Part shown: positions 15,007 through 24,083 of the stretch, in pieces
How the letters are laid out: each line of letters starts with the position of its first letter
Position numbering within the stretch: position 1 is the first letter of the stretch
Origin: Desulfurococcales archaeon
Lineage (GTDB): Archaea > Thermoproteota > Thermoprotei_A > Sulfolobales > NBVN01
Assembly: GCA_026986255.1 (NCBI GenBank)
Contig: JALSOX010000027.1
Location: forward strand, 1 to 26,854
DNA: 26,854 nt
Reading direction: 5' to 3'
The notes under the pieces: generated by a model
What the model was told of the DNA's origin: nothing
Database searches by the model: none
The model's input: only the letters and a program-made list of their open reading frames with translations
Program-made: the position numbers and the translations under genes

Positions 15007-15393
15007 CTACTTGAGGAGTAACTTACGTAAAGTGTTGGATTTGCCGTCGAGGATGAGCTCATATATTATATCGTAGAATTCATCAGCACTCAATCGAAGC
15101 TCTCTAACGGTACCTTCCCTCTCAGCAACTTCGGTTGCCACGAGGTGATAGCAGGCGGGCCTCTTCCGGCGTAACACGACGTTGAACTCGAAGTCCTTAC
15201 ACGTGCAGAAGTACCTCCTCACGATGAAGTAATCGCGATCCCTACCCTTAAAGAGGGTGAAGCTCCTGCCCCCAACATTCACCCTTACCACCCTCTTCTC
15301 ACGTATTGCTGCTTTAGATCGCGGCGGCACATCTAGGCTATCGCTGGATAGGTAGGTTAGGGTCCTCACATACCCTCGAGCTTCGTGGAGCAT
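15007..15393 (-). CDS. SWIM zinc-finger protein
   Basis: This 128-residue protein has the SWIM zinc-binding pattern C-x-C-xn-C-x-H: YFCTCKDFEFNV, then ACYHLV. In archaea and eukaryotes, short SWIM proteins (Sws1 type) pair with RecA paralogues in homologous recombination, but other SWIM proteins do different work. The N-terminal half contains beta strands (RVVRVNVGGRSFTLFKG), and the C-terminal part is helical. It sits 29 bases downstream of PINA and upstream of the Elf1-like gene, all on the minus strand. No RecA paralogue lies beside it in this cluster. The DNA repair role is inferred from family and neighbours. Confidence 0.8.
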   Translation of the reverse strand: MLHEARGYVRTLTYLSSDSLDVPPRSKAAIREKRVVRVNVGGRSFTLFKGRDRDYFIVRRYFCTCKDFEFNVVLRRKRPACYHLVATEVAEREGTVRELRLSADEFYDIIYELILDGKSNTLRKLLLK

Positions 15394-15422
15394 CGCAGGG
15401 ACTACCTCGATTAGGCTTCACT

Positions 15423-16973
15423 CTATATTAACTTCAGCGATATTGTTATGCCGTACTCACTCTCAATCTTCCTTAATTTCCTCCTCAGTCTCTTGAGTGA
15501 CCTGAGATCCTCCCTGGGAACGAGTATTGTGACGTTACTGCCCTCTACACGTATCTCGGCTGTCGGCACGATGTTGTGGAGTATTCTGCGTAACCTGCTC
15601 TCCAACCCGGCGACCCCAAGCCCTCTGACAGGAACCACTATCGTCTGCTCGCCGAAGGTGTATATCTCGTACTCTAGCTGACCTGTGAGGAAGTCCTTCA
15701 CCTCCACCACGGGTCTCGCTAACTCAGCCTCCCTTAAGCCTGTGGGTAGCTTCACAGTCATGTTTAACTCATACACCTTCCGCACCTCACCCTCCTCGAT
15801 AAATATGACGGTGTCGATTATGGACGGTATCATGCCTAAGTCGACTCTACGCAGGAACCTTTGAACCGCGTCTATGGGCGTAGTTGCGTGTACTACGCCA
15901 ATCATGCCTATGCCGGCTAACCTTAAATCAACGTAGAGTCTGAAGTCGTCATCGGTTCTCATCTCGTCAAACACCGTGTAGTCTGGCCTAGAGAGGAGGA
16001 GTATGTCATGTAGCTCGTCAGGCGACGCATACACTTTAGAGTACTGAGTTACGTCTGGGGGCAACCTCATGTCACGTGGTGATTCAATGGTCTTCACAAC
16101 CTTCCTCTTACGCATGTAGTACTCGGCGAGCGCCTGCGCGAAGGTGGTCTTACCCATCCCCGGCGCGCCAGCTATTAATATGCCTTCGGCGCGTTCCTCC
16201 AGCCTCCGCACCAGCTTGGAAGGCAGGTTGTAGTCCTCAAGCCTAGGCTTGGCTAGTGGACGTACCGCGGTGATTTCCCACCCGTCACTCATTGGTGGCC
16301 TAGTAATTACTATTCTGTAGTCACCGAGCTGGACGATCGTTGAGCCCATTCTCTCAACCTCTACGACAGCCTCGGAAGTCGTTCTGGCAGCCTCTATGAT
16401 CTCGTCAGCTATGGCCTCTACCTCCTCCCGACTGAGGGGCGACTCACCTAACTGAACTAAGGACCAGTGACCGGGGTACCCCTTCTTAGCGTACGGGGGT
16501 GCCCCCTCCTTCAAGTGCACTGACATTGTTGAATCATCGAAGAACCTCTCAAGTAGCGTTAAGCGTGCCCTAGGCGGTGGAACGTAAAGCACCTTAATGC
16601 CTAGGGACTCAGCAGCTAACTGCTGGGTCTTCGATGAAGTTATGAGTGTCGCACCCGAGTCCAAACAATAGCTACGTGTCAGGGAGTCAAGCGTTGAGTA
16701 CTTCCTCCTTCCAGACGCCTCAACAACGTCGAGCTCAATGCCCTTACTCTCACACGCTGCCCTAACCAGCCTAAGCTCCTCAAGACCTATGAGACCAACA
16801 GCTCGCCCCTCCTTAGCTTGCTCCTCAAACGAATCCACTACCTCCTTAAGTATTACAAGCCTCCCTCGAAGCTTCCCATCAATCACTAACCTACGTAGAG
16901 TCCCGTCAGTAATCACGCTCACGTCAGGCACGAACACCTCAACACCTACTTCCCGGATCCCCAAGGCATCCAT
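15423..16973 (-). CDS. PINA: PIN-domain/PilT-type ATPase with KH domain
   Basis: This 516-residue protein has the three-part layout of the archaeal PINA ATPase. A PIN domain (residues 1-140) contains FVPDVSVITDG and SGATLITSSKTQQLA. A PilT/VirB11-like ATPase follows, with Walker A GAPGMGKTT at residues 269-277, Walker B-like YTVFDEM, and a GVVHATTPIDAV histidine segment. A KH-like domain ends the chain (IRVEGSNVTILVPRED). In Sulfolobus the homologue forms hexamers, binds Holliday junctions and promotes branch migration, so a recombination role is expected here. A TATA box (CTTATAAG, 16998-17005) is so close to the ATG that the message is probably leaderless or nearly so. The gene leads the cluster PINA-SWIM-Elf1-GGGPS. 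Confidence 0.92.
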   Translation of the reverse strand: MDALGIREVGVEVFVPDVSVITDGTLRRLVIDGKLRGRLVILKEVVDSFEEQAKEGRAVGLIGLEELRLVRAACESKGIELDVVEASGRRKYSTLDSLTRSYCLDSGATLITSSKTQQLAAESLGIKVLYVPPPRARLTLLERFFDDSTMSVHLKEGAPPYAKKGYPGHWSLVQLGESPLSREEVEAIADEIIEAARTTSEAVVEVERMGSTIVQLGDYRIVITRPPMSDGWEITAVRPLAKPRLEDYNLPSKLVRRLEERAEGILIAGAPGMGKTTFAQALAEYYMRKRKVVKTIESPRDMRLPPDVTQYSKVYASPDELHDILLLSRPDYTVFDEMRTDDDFRLYVDLRLAGIGMIGVVHATTPIDAVQRFLRRVDLGMIPSIIDTVIFIEEGEVRKVYELNMTVKLPTGLREAELARPVVEVKDFLTGQLEYEIYTFGEQTIVVPVRGLGVAGLESRLRRILHNIVPTAEIRVEGSNVTILVPREDLRSLKRLRRKLRKIESEYGITISLKLI

Positions 16974-16997
16974 CCCTATGATGAAGAACTAAGCGAC

Positions 16998-17005
16998 CTT
17001 ATAAG
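16998..17005 (-). promoter_or_regulatory. TATA promoter of PINA
   Basis: CTTATAAG on the minus strand lies 25-32 bases before the PINA ATG, so transcription should start at or very near the start codon. Confidence 0.65.
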
Positions 17006-17021
17006 CGCCTAGGCAGAAACC

Positions 17022-17030
17022 AATTTTAAC
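17022..17030 (+). promoter_or_regulatory. Putative promoter of tRNA-His
   Basis: An attttaa box lies about 35-40 bases upstream of the tRNA-His 5' end, diverging from the PINA promoter. Confidence 0.45.
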
Positions 17031-17061
17031 CCGTTACACCTCACAAATTAATGGGTCACGT

Positions 17062-17139
17062 GGCTCCGGTAGCGCAGATCGGTAGCGCGCGGGGCTGTGG
17101 ACCCCGAGGTCCCGGGTTCAAGTCCCGGCCGGAGCCCCA
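17062..17139 (+). tRNA. tRNA-His (anticodon GTG)
   Basis: This intron-less tRNA has acceptor GCTCCGG/CCGGAGC, D stem GCGC/GCGC, anticodon stem CGGGG/CCCCG with loop CTGTGGA (anticodon GTG), and T stem CCGGG/CCCGG with loop TTCAAGT. The extra 5' base G-1 (17062) is encoded and faces discriminator C73, the identity pair for histidyl-tRNA synthetase. The CCA end is also encoded (17137-17139). Confidence 0.96.
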
Positions 17140-17163
17140 CCTACCTCCTTAATTAGACCACCG

Positions 17164-17202
17164 ACCCTAACACCGCTACTAGGTAGCATGACACGTTAGG
17201 GT
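17164..17202. terminator. Nested hairpin between tRNA-His and the ATPase operon
   Basis: ACCCTAAC (17164-17171) pairs with GTTAGGGT (17195-17202), and within it GCTAC (17175-17179) pairs with GTAGC (17183-17187). It covers the UPF0216 stop codon and separates convergent transcription units, so it may block read-through or stabilise an RNA end. No T run is seen. Confidence 0.35.
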
Positions 17203-17612
17203 TCTTCCCCCGGCGTTCGTCTGAAGCTAATGGCGTACATGAGTAGCGTGCCTATCTCCCGCCTGAGGATCCTTAGGTGTATTGGATATAGTCGTAGGGG
17301 AGGGCTCTCAGGTTCGTCAATGTTGAGGATCCTGCAAATCAGCTTTATGGCGACAGGATCCTCGACCTCAGCAACCATCTCCTTCAGCTCAGCCCTCATC
17401 TTGAGGATTATTGGTAGGAGGAGGTTCCCGCAGAGCTCATTCCCTAGGATCTCGCAGGCCTTCCGGAGTTCGGAGTGCCTGAACATGTGGGCACTGCCGT
17501 CACGCAGTAGGACGTGAGGGTATTCCTCGTTGAGAAGCTCCCTAAGATTCTTTCTCCTCTTTGGAAGCATGTAGTTAACGGCCTTTAGCTCGTCACGCAG
17601 TAAGCGCTCCAA
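17196..17612 (-). CDS. UPF0216 (DUF61) family protein
   Basis: This 138-residue protein belongs to UPF0216/DUF61, an archaeal family of unknown function. The family pattern is seen in LLRDELKAVNYMLPKRRKNLRELLNEE followed by VLLRDGSAHMFRHSELRKACEIL. The chain has no cysteine pairs or membrane spans that suggest a mechanism. The start is TTG 17612; the frame stays open upstream (DKV precedes it) but offers no ATG, GTG or TTG before the ATPase D gene ends. It follows the D subunit by about 37 bases on the same strand and may be transcribed with the ATPase operon, though no functional link is known. Confidence 0.85.
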   Translation of the reverse strand: MERLLRDELKAVNYMLPKRRKNLRELLNEEYPHVLLRDGSAHMFRHSELRKACEILGNELCGNLLLPIILKMRAELKEMVAEVEDPVAIKLICRILNIDEPESPPLRLYPIHLRILRREIGTLLMYAISFRRTPGEEP

Positions 17613-17649
17613 AACCTTGTCGGTAGTATCGCTTCCGAACCCTTCACCA

Positions 17650-18309
17650 TTAAGCGGAGGCAGAGACCGTCCCCTCCTTTCGCGCGAGTATTTGCTTCAC
17701 CTTCTTCATCCTAGTCTTATCCTCACGTTCCCTCTCCTCAAACTTAAATTCCAGGAACTTTATGGTGTTCTCCATCCTAGGTATTAGGACGTTCTCCAAT
17801 GCGTTAACCCTTCTCTTAACACGCGCTACCTCAGCCCCCAACCTAGTTATGGAGGACTCCACCTCACCCAGCCTAGCTGTGAGATCCAGTAATTCCTCGA
17901 AGCACCTACTAGCGAGCGTCAGCAGTATAGGGTACTCTGGACTCTCTCTAGGCTTACCTTCCCTCCTAACCTCGATTAGCGGTACGCGGACGCCGGCAAC
18001 TACGCGTGACCCTACTACGCCCTCAACCCTACCATACCTGGTGCGGGCGTAGGATTCCGTTAAGGACGGGTCTATGAATGGTGTTGATTTAATGAGGAGT
18101 GACTCGCATTCCTGCACCTTATCGCAGATCCTCTGACGTAGCTCAACAGCGTCCCTTATCAGCATTATGAGTTCCTGTGTCAGTATTATGAGGCGGTCCT
18201 TCAGCACCTTATGCAATCTCTTAGCTACCTTAACACGCTTCTTTAACCTGATTAACTCTATCTTCGTTGGCCTAGTTACCCTTAACGTCTGCTGTGACAC
18301 TTGCCTCAC
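17650..18309 (-). CDS. atpD: A-type ATP synthase subunit D
   Basis: This subunit forms the central rotor stalk that links the A3B3 head to the membrane ring. The family N-terminus [20 protein letters not shown] is seen here as [21 protein letters not shown], followed by long coiled-coil helices at both ends of the 219-residue chain ([39 protein letters not shown] begins the second). The longest frame starts at GTG 18309; GTG 18300 has GGTGAGG just before it and gives [13 protein letters not shown], which is the likelier start. Either way the gene overlaps the end of subunit B by about 30-40 bases, so translation is coupled. Confidence 0.94.
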   Translation of the reverse strand: MRQVSQQTLRVTRPTKIELIRLKKRVKVAKRLHKVLKDRLIILTQELIMLIRDAVELRQRICDKVQECESLLIKSTPFIDPSLTESYARTRYGRVEGVVGSRVVAGVRVPLIEVRREGKPRESPEYPILLTLASRCFEELLDLTARLGEVESSITRLGAEVARVKRRVNALENVLIPRMENTIKFLEFKFEEREREDKTRMKKVKQILARKEGTVSASA

Positions 18310-19711
18310 CGCCCTTCAGCACCCTACGGTACTTGGGGTGATACTTCCTAATGTTCTCAACGCTGATTAGCTTCAGATCCTCCTCCGGTAGCATTGATAG
18401 GAGTTCCCAACCGATATCTAGGGTCTCCTCAATAGTTCTGCGCTCGAACTCACCCTGATTTATGAATTTCCTCTCAAATAGTTCTGCGTACTCAAGGTAT
18501 CTTTTATCGCGCTCGCTTAGTGACTCAACACCTATTATTGCGGAGAGCTCCCTCAGATACTGGCCCTCCGTGTAGGCCGCTATTAACTGCATGAATACTT
18601 GGTAGTGGTCTTCCCTAGTCTTGCCGGGGCCCACGCCGTCTTTCATGAGCCTGGAGAGTGAGAGGAGCGCGTCTACTGGTGGGTAAACGCCCTTCCTGTG
18701 TAGGTCCCTTGAGAGCACTATCTGCCCCTCAGTTATGTAGCCCGTTAGGTCGGGTATGGGGTGTGTTATGTCGTCGTTAGGCATCGTAAGTATGGGCATC
18801 TGCGTCACCGAGCCTTTCATCCCTTTAATCTTTCCGGCCCTTTCATAGATCGTTGCGAGGTCCGTGTACATGTAGCCCGGGTACCCTCTCCTTCCAGGTA
18901 TCTCCTCTCTAGCAGCGCTTAATTCGCGTAGCGCTTCACAGTAGTTAGTCATGTCAGTCATCACTACTAGGACATGCATGCCGTGACGCCATGCGAGGAA
19001 CTCGGCCGTGGTTAAGGCCACTCTAGGAATGACGATTCTTTCGATCACGGGTGAGGCCGCAGTGTTGATGAACGCGACGATGTTCTCGATGTTCCCCGTC
19101 TTCCTTAAGTTCTCTATAAAGAAGTACGCTTCCTCGTAAGTTACGCCTATTGCGGCGAACACTACGGCGAAGCGCTCCCCCTTACCTTTAACCCTTGCTT
19201 GACGCACTATCTGCGCAGCTATCCTGTTATGGGGTAAGCCGGCCCCGCTGAATATGGGGAGCTTCTGCCCTCTAACCACTGAGAATAGGCCGTCGATGGC
19301 TGAGATGCCAGTTTCAATGAATTCGGAGGGCGGTTCCCTAACCGCAGGGTTTATAGGGGCACCATTTATGTCTAGCCAATCCTCCGGAACTATTGGGGGG
19401 GCTCCGTCAATGGGTCTTGCTAGGCCATCGAAGATACGTCCAAGCATGTCCAGAGATACAGGTATCCTGAGGACTTCACCCTTAAACCTTACGTGGGCGT
19501 TCTTCAGGTTAACTTCGCTAACTCCGCCGAAGACCTGGAGGACTGCAACGTCTCGTGACACGTCTATTACTTGCCCGAACCTCGTCTCACCTGACTCTAG
19601 AATTACTTCGGCTACTTCGTTGTACTTGATCCCGGGAACGGGTTTAACGAAGAGCAATGACCCCTTAGCGCTTAGTGCCTTCCTAACTTCCTTCACGTAG
19701 AGCTCCGTCAC
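18272..19711 (-). CDS. atpB: A-type ATP synthase subunit B (regulatory)
   Basis: This is the non-catalytic subunit of the hexameric head. At 479 residues it has the normal length. Typical motifs are [52 protein letters not shown], in which the P-loop is replaced as expected for B subunits, and the [45 protein letters not shown] block. The GTG start overlaps the stop of subunit A (GTGA), which shows tight coupling. No unusual residues are seen. Confidence 0.97.
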   Translation of the reverse strand: MTELYVKEVRKALSAKGSLLFVKPVPGIKYNEVAEVILESGETRFGQVIDVSRDVAVLQVFGGVSEVNLKNAHVRFKGEVLRIPVSLDMLGRIFDGLARPIDGAPPIVPEDWLDINGAPINPAVREPPSEFIETGISAIDGLFSVVRGQKLPIFSGAGLPHNRIAAQIVRQARVKGKGERFAVVFAAIGVTYEEAYFFIENLRKTGNIENIVAFINTAASPVIERIVIPRVALTTAEFLAWRHGMHVLVVMTDMTNYCEALRELSAAREEIPGRRGYPGYMYTDLATIYERAGKIKGMKGSVTQMPILTMPNDDITHPIPDLTGYITEGQIVLSRDLHRKGVYPPVDALLSLSRLMKDGVGPGKTREDHYQVFMQLIAAYTEGQYLRELSAIIGVESLSERDKRYLEYAELFERKFINQGEFERRTIEETLDIGWELLSMLPEEDLKLISVENIRKYHPKYRRVLKGGEASVTADVKGN

Positions 19712-21492
19712 CCCCCACCCACCTCCTTAAGTAACTCCTTAATGCTGTCTTTGATCTCCGTGATTAGCGCGTCGTGTGTGTCCTTGAACTTATCATAGGG
19801 TACCTCCTTCATACGGGCTATCTTAACCCTTACTGGTAGCGCCCTAATCTTCTCGAGTGGTGCACCGTTATTTAATGCTCTTAGCGCCTCGTGGTAGAAC
19901 GTGAGTATGACATCCATCATCAGCACGGTCTTCTCCGGTGGGCAATAGCTGTCTATTGGATGGAAAGCGTTTTGCTGTAGGAAATCCTCCCTAATCATCC
20001 TGGCCGCGTCGAGCAGTAACTTATCATTGTCGGGTAGTGCATCGGGTCCAACTAACCTAACGATCTCCATGAGTTCAGCTTCACGCTGAAGGATGTTTAA
20101 TGCCTCGTCCCTAAGCCTCCTCCACTGGGGGAATAACTCCCTCCACCAACGCTCGACGGTCTCCACGTAGAGTGAGTAGCTAAGTAACCAGCTCACCGCG
20201 GGGAAGTGTCTGCGGTTAGCCAGCGATACGTCAAGCGCTATTAACGTACCAATATACCTTAGGGTGTTCTGTGTGACTGGCTCACTGAAGTCGGCGCCAG
20301 GAGGCGATACCGCACCAACTATGGTCAGCGACCCCACGCGGTCACCCTCGCCCAGGCACTTCACCCTTCCCGCCCGCTCGTAGAACTCGGCGAGCCTCGA
20401 CCCTAAGTATGCGGGAAAGCCCTCCTCGCCAGGCATCTCCTCAAGCCTTGCAGAGATCTCCCTCATCGCCTCAGCCCACCTGGAGGTTGAGTCAGCAACT
20501 AAGAGCACGTCGTACCCCATGTCACGGAAGTACTCCCCTATAGTGACTCCTAAGAACACGCTTGTCTCTCTGGCCGCTACAGGCATGTTTGAAGTATTAG
20601 CAATGAACACGGCCTTCTCGGCTAAGGGCCTTCCTGAGGCCGGGTCCTTGAGCTTAAGGAAGCTGTGGAGAGCATCCGCCATTTCATTACCACGCTCACC
20701 GCACCCTACGTAGATGTTCAGCCTAGTGCGTGCCCACTTGGTAAGCGTCTGGAGGAGTACGGTCTTACCGCTACCGAAGCCTCCGGGCACGGCTGCCTTA
20801 CCACCCCTAGCTATCGGGAACATCATGTCAAGCACTCGCTGCCCTGTGATTAAGGGCTCCGTGGGTTCAAGCCTCCTCACGTATGGCCTCGGTTTCCTTA
20901 CAGGCCATCTCTGAAGCATGGTTAACTCAATCTCCTTCCCATCCACTTCAACCACCGCTATGGGGTCGGTTATTGTGTAGTCCCCATCACCAACAATTTC
21001 CTTTAACTTCCCGTGGATGTCTGGTGGAACCATTATGTAGTGATCAATGAGTTGAGTCTCCTTGACTACCCCAAGAATTGTTCCAGGCCCTACTTTGTCG
21101 CCGGGCTTCAATTTGCTGTTCCTAGTGAAGTGCCACTTAACGTCGCGTGGGAGCGCCGGAACCTTCACACCCCTCTTCACGAAGGGACCTATGAGGCTCC
21201 CAATAACTGAGAGGGGGCGCTGGAGCCCGTCGAAGACCTTACCAACGATTCCGGGCCCCAACTCAGCGAATAAAAGACTTCCCGAGCCCTCCACGGGTTC
21301 ACCAACCTCAAGACCTGAAGTGTCTTCGTAAACCTGAATGTAGGCATGGTCACCATGTAAGCCTATGATCTCACCTATGAGGCGTTCCTCACCAACATAC
21401 ACTACCTCGTAGACCATGGATCCACTCATACCTTCGGCCACGACAAGCGGGCCTGAGATACGCCTTATTCTACCCACGACCAAAGGTATCAC
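19708..21492 (-). CDS. atpA: A-type ATP synthase subunit A (catalytic)
   Basis: This is the catalytic subunit of the head, 594 residues long. The nucleotide-binding loop GGFGSGKT lies at residues 237-244, and the Walker B/arginine region reads [31 protein letters not shown]. The non-homologous region typical of A subunits is present between the N-terminal barrel and the P-loop ([17 protein letters not shown]). The GTG start overlaps the stop of subunit F, and its own stop overlaps the start of subunit B. No intein interrupts the gene, although inteins are known at the P-loop in some archaeal homologues. Confidence 0.98.
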   Translation of the reverse strand: MIPLVVGRIRRISGPLVVAEGMSGSMVYEVVYVGEERLIGEIIGLHGDHAYIQVYEDTSGLEVGEPVEGSGSLLFAELGPGIVGKVFDGLQRPLSVIGSLIGPFVKRGVKVPALPRDVKWHFTRNSKLKPGDKVGPGTILGVVKETQLIDHYIMVPPDIHGKLKEIVGDGDYTITDPIAVVEVDGKEIELTMLQRWPVRKPRPYVRRLEPTEPLITGQRVLDMMFPIARGGKAAVPGGFGSGKTVLLQTLTKWARTRLNIYVGCGERGNEMADALHSFLKLKDPASGRPLAEKAVFIANTSNMPVAARETSVFLGVTIGEYFRDMGYDVLLVADSTSRWAEAMREISARLEEMPGEEGFPAYLGSRLAEFYERAGRVKCLGEGDRVGSLTIVGAVSPPGADFSEPVTQNTLRYIGTLIALDVSLANRRHFPAVSWLLSYSLYVETVERWWRELFPQWRRLRDEALNILQREAELMEIVRLVGPDALPDNDKLLLDAARMIREDFLQQNAFHPIDSYCPPEKTVLMMDVILTFYHEALRALNNGAPLEKIRALPVRVKIARMKEVPYDKFKDTHDALITEIKDSIKELLKEVGGG

Positions 21493-21842
21493 CCGAGTTC
21501 CAAAGCTATACCTAAATAACGTCTTATTAAGGAGGAGTAATACTCCTTAACCTCCGCCTTAGGGGCAGACGTGATGTCAGGAACGTAAACAACAACAGTC
21601 TTGCCTAACGATTGCCTCACTCTCTCGAAGTACTGTTTAAGCTTATCCTGCACAATCACTAGTATTGCACCCTTCTTTGATAAGTCATTAACCACGGTAT
21701 TCAGTGCCTTAAGCACAACATCCTCAGGAGCATCAACACTGACTACGTACCTCTCACTAGCCCCTCCTAGCGTGAAGCCAAGCGTGAAGTACTCATCCCC
21801 AACAACGCATATGCTACCCTTACTTACCGGTAACTTTGCCAT
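21489..21842 (-). CDS. atpF: A-type ATP synthase subunit F
   Basis: This 117-residue subunit of the central stalk has the family pattern ICVVGDEYFTLGFTLGG, then LVIVQDKLKQYF, then the closing helix region. It contacts subunit D and modulates activity. The ATG lies inside the end of subunit C (23-base overlap), and its stop overlaps the start of subunit A. No later start codon fits the conserved strand, so the overlap is real. Confidence 0.92.
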   Translation of the reverse strand: MAKLPVSKGSICVVGDEYFTLGFTLGGASERYVVSVDAPEDVVLKALNTVVNDLSKKGAILVIVQDKLKQYFERVRQSLGKTVVVYVPDITSAPKAEVKEYYSSLIRRYLGIALELG

Positions 21843-22809
21843 GGGCGTTCAACCACCTACTAAGTACTTCATCGAGGAAATATTTGCCTAAACCAAGAAC
21901 CTGCGACTTAATAAGTGATGAGAGGAGGAGCGCCTCATACTCCTTCGCAACCATGTATGCGATAGTCACATCGTGTGAGAGGGGACTGAACGCCATCTCA
22001 TCAACACACATAGCATACCTCAGCGTAGCGATGATGAAATCAGCCTCTAAAGGATCGCTACCTTCAATAACCTCGGAAATCCTGGAAGGTAGCTTCGGAA
22101 GATTTGCATAGGCTTCCTTACCTTCAAGAAATGCCTCCCTAACCCTTAACTCGAGTATGTCAATTAGCTTGAGATCCCTCAAGCACTTATTGAACTTCAC
22201 CTTAGGCTGAATACTGCTGGTTACGGACTCTATCCTGCGCCAGTATTCCTCAACTACGGAATCGCGTAGGGAATCAACGTTAAGTTCGTGAATAGGGCCT
22301 TCAGGGCTCAGCATAAGGGCGTCAGCCACAATCATCGCGGGTACCGAACGATACTCTCTAAATATAGATATCAGGTGCTGCGTACTCTCAGCAATCGCAA
22401 GTCTCTCTAGTAACCACTCATCGATGAAGGGAAAGCGGGTTAGTATTCTTCGATTTAACGAAAGTTCCCGCAACACCTCAAGTAACTCCAGGAGTTCATA
22501 TTTTTTCATAAATAGTTTAATGAATTGAACGACGTTCTCTCCGGGCTTGGTCAGCTCAGCAATGTTTGCTAGATCCTCATGCCAGCACTTCATAAGTGTG
22601 GCAAAAATCTCCTTAAGGGACGCTTCCCGGAAATCAATGCCGGTACGTACTTTCAAGCATTCAATAGCTGGGTAGGGGCTCAAGGACTCTAGGAAGGCAT
22701 CAATGTTTGCTAGGTTAGACCCACTTAATGAACGCAGTAAATCGGGAGTTATGATATGTTGGAACTCAACCTTGACCTTCTCAAGAAAGCTTAGGTTGCC
22801 TGAACTCAT
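21820..22809 (-). CDS. atpC: A-type ATP synthase subunit C
   Basis: This 329-residue helical protein lies between subunits E and F and matches subunit C, the funnel-shaped connector between the central stalk and the proteolipid ring (V-ATPase subunit d homologue). Family-like features are repeated helical bundles and the late EADFIIATLRYAMCVDEMAF segment. Sequence conservation in this family is low, so identification rests on length, helicity and operon place as well as motifs. The ATG is seven bases after the subunit E stop, and the 3' end overlaps subunit F. Confidence 0.87.
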   Translation of the reverse strand: MSSGNLSFLEKVKVEFQHIITPDLLRSLSGSNLANIDAFLESLSPYPAIECLKVRTGIDFREASLKEIFATLMKCWHEDLANIAELTKPGENVVQFIKLFMKKYELLELLEVLRELSLNRRILTRFPFIDEWLLERLAIAESTQHLISIFREYRSVPAMIVADALMLSPEGPIHELNVDSLRDSVVEEYWRRIESVTSSIQPKVKFNKCLRDLKLIDILELRVREAFLEGKEAYANLPKLPSRISEVIEGSDPLEADFIIATLRYAMCVDEMAFSPLSHDVTIAYMVAKEYEALLLSSLIKSQVLGLGKYFLDEVLSRWLNAHGKVTGK

Positions 22810-22816
22810 TTCTGGA

Positions 22817-23416
22817 TTACCCTTCAGACCGGAATACTCTAGAATTAAGTATGTTCATAATTTCAGGCATTGCTTTTTCGAGCCGCGTAGCGTAAGTATT
22901 ATCGATGGCATGCTCCCTATCGAGGCTCTCAACGAGCACACCACCCAGTATTCTCGGGTCATGTAATTCCACAGCAGTCACAACATCCTTAAAGCGCTCT
23001 TGAACGACCTCCTTAATCACGTTGGAGTCCTTGGGAACCACTTTAACTATAACGCTACCAGCGAAGATGCCGCTTTCAAGGCTCTCTTTAAGAAGAGTCT
23101 TGAGGGATTCCTTACGCTTGGATACAGGTAACTCTGCCAGCTCTCTCTGCACTTCTGTGAGGATTTCATTAAGTATTCTGTTTTTGAGTTTGAGGAGCTC
23201 AATGTTAAATTCCACTAACTTGCTGACGTACTCTGCGTTCTTCCTCTCAATGAATTCCTGTAGTGCCTTCCTTCTAGCGTTCCTTAGCTTCCTGTAGTAT
23301 TCTTCCTTGGCCTCAGCAACAATTCTCTCTGCCTCCTCCCTAGCCTTACGTAGTATTTCCTCCGCCTCCCTTTGTGCCTCCTCCAAAATCCTCTTTCTTA
23401 GTTCCTCTAGGCTCAT
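22817..23416 (-). CDS. atpE: A-type ATP synthase subunit E
   Basis: This 199-residue subunit forms the peripheral stalk with subunit H. Residues 1-75 are a long charged coiled coil (EEAQREAEEILRKAREEAER onward), and the C-terminal half is the alpha/beta head that binds subunit B (VIVKVVPKDSNVI; DPRILGGVLVES). The DNA for the EILRKAREEAE stretch is nearly identical to a stretch of the subunit H gene (see findings). It is ten bases downstream of the K subunit gene. Confidence 0.94.
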   Translation of the reverse strand: MSLEELRKRILEEAQREAEEILRKAREEAERIVAEAKEEYYRKLRNARRKALQEFIERKNAEYVSKLVEFNIELLKLKNRILNEILTEVQRELAELPVSKRKESLKTLLKESLESGIFAGSVIVKVVPKDSNVIKEVVQERFKDVVTAVELHDPRILGGVLVESLDREHAIDNTYATRLEKAMPEIMNILNSRVFRSEG

Positions 23417-23426
23417 AACGCATCGC

Positions 23427-23903
23427 CTACACGGGCAGGCCAGCTACCATAGTGAGGAGTAAGTATCCGAACACCAGCCCAAGGATCCCGAATAGCTCAA
23501 CGTAGGACGCAAGTATCATTGTATGCACCCATATTCCTCCCTTCGTCTTCGGTACCTCTATAATACCCGACATACACACGACGCCCTGCATCCAAGCGGA
23601 TGCGAATTCAGCGCAAAATACGGCTATTCCTATGCCTAGGAAAGCCCAGCCCTTAAGAGCGGTTAACTCTCTGACTGAGGGAAGCACTGACGTAAGACCC
23701 AGCATGGTGAAGATCAGACCGTAGAATGTCTGAGTCATGGGTAATGCGGATAGTATCAGCACTTGCTTAAAGTACCCGGGCTCCTCAGCTAACACCGTGA
23801 GTCCAGCTGACGCCGCTCTCGCTGTCCCTATGGATGATCCTGCTAAACCTCCTGCCAGACCTAGGGCTATGCCTAATGTCGCAACGAAATTCACAATATC
23901 CAC
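23427..23903 (-). CDS. atpK: A-type ATP synthase proteolipid subunit K (four-span, Na+-site residues)
   Basis: This is the membrane rotor ring subunit. A longer frame begins at 23978, but a TATA box at about 23938-23945 and GGTG seven bases upstream mark GTG 23903 as the start, giving 158 residues and four membrane spans. The second span has LPMTQTFYG with L54, T57 and Q58. The third has MQG with Q106. The fourth has SYVELFG with E136. These match the sodium ligands L61, T64, Q65, Q110 and E139 known from Enterococcus hirae NtpK. The first hairpin lacks a carboxylate, so each four-span unit has one ion site. The short two-span proteolipid of Sulfolobus is different. Sodium coupling is inferred, not shown. 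Confidence 0.92.
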   Translation of the reverse strand: MDIVNFVATLGIALGLAGGLAGSSIGTARAASAGLTVLAEEPGYFKQVLILSALPMTQTFYGLIFTMLGLTSVLPSVRELTALKGWAFLGIGIAVFCAEFASAWMQGVVCMSGIIEVPKTKGGIWVHTMILASYVELFGILGLVFGYLLLTMVAGLPV

Positions 23904-23935
23904 GGCCTCGCACCTTGATACTATAAAATAGGGGG

Positions 23936-23947
23936 ACTTATAAAGAA
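23936..23947 (-). promoter_or_regulatory. Internal promoter before the K subunit
   Basis: TTTATAAG on the minus strand lies about 35-42 bases before GTG 23903, in the 180-base gap between subunits I and K. It may boost expression of the ring subunit, which is needed in many copies. Confidence 0.5.
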
Positions 23948-24083
23948 TATCACATGATGAACTATACAAATTTTTCAAATCCCTAACGTAGTGATAGCAA
24001 CATATAACAACAATCGAGGGTACTCACTTGAAGAGAAGTTAAGTATCACGTCAAGCAAAAGCGGTGAAGAATCACTAGCAGGA

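Noticed and set aside
19708..21492. Intein in the catalytic A subunit
   Set aside because: The P-loop region is continuous and the total length is that of an intein-free subunit.
23904..23978. N-terminal extension of the K subunit
   Set aside because: The extension runs through the TATA box, and a GTG start with a good SD site gives the normal family length.
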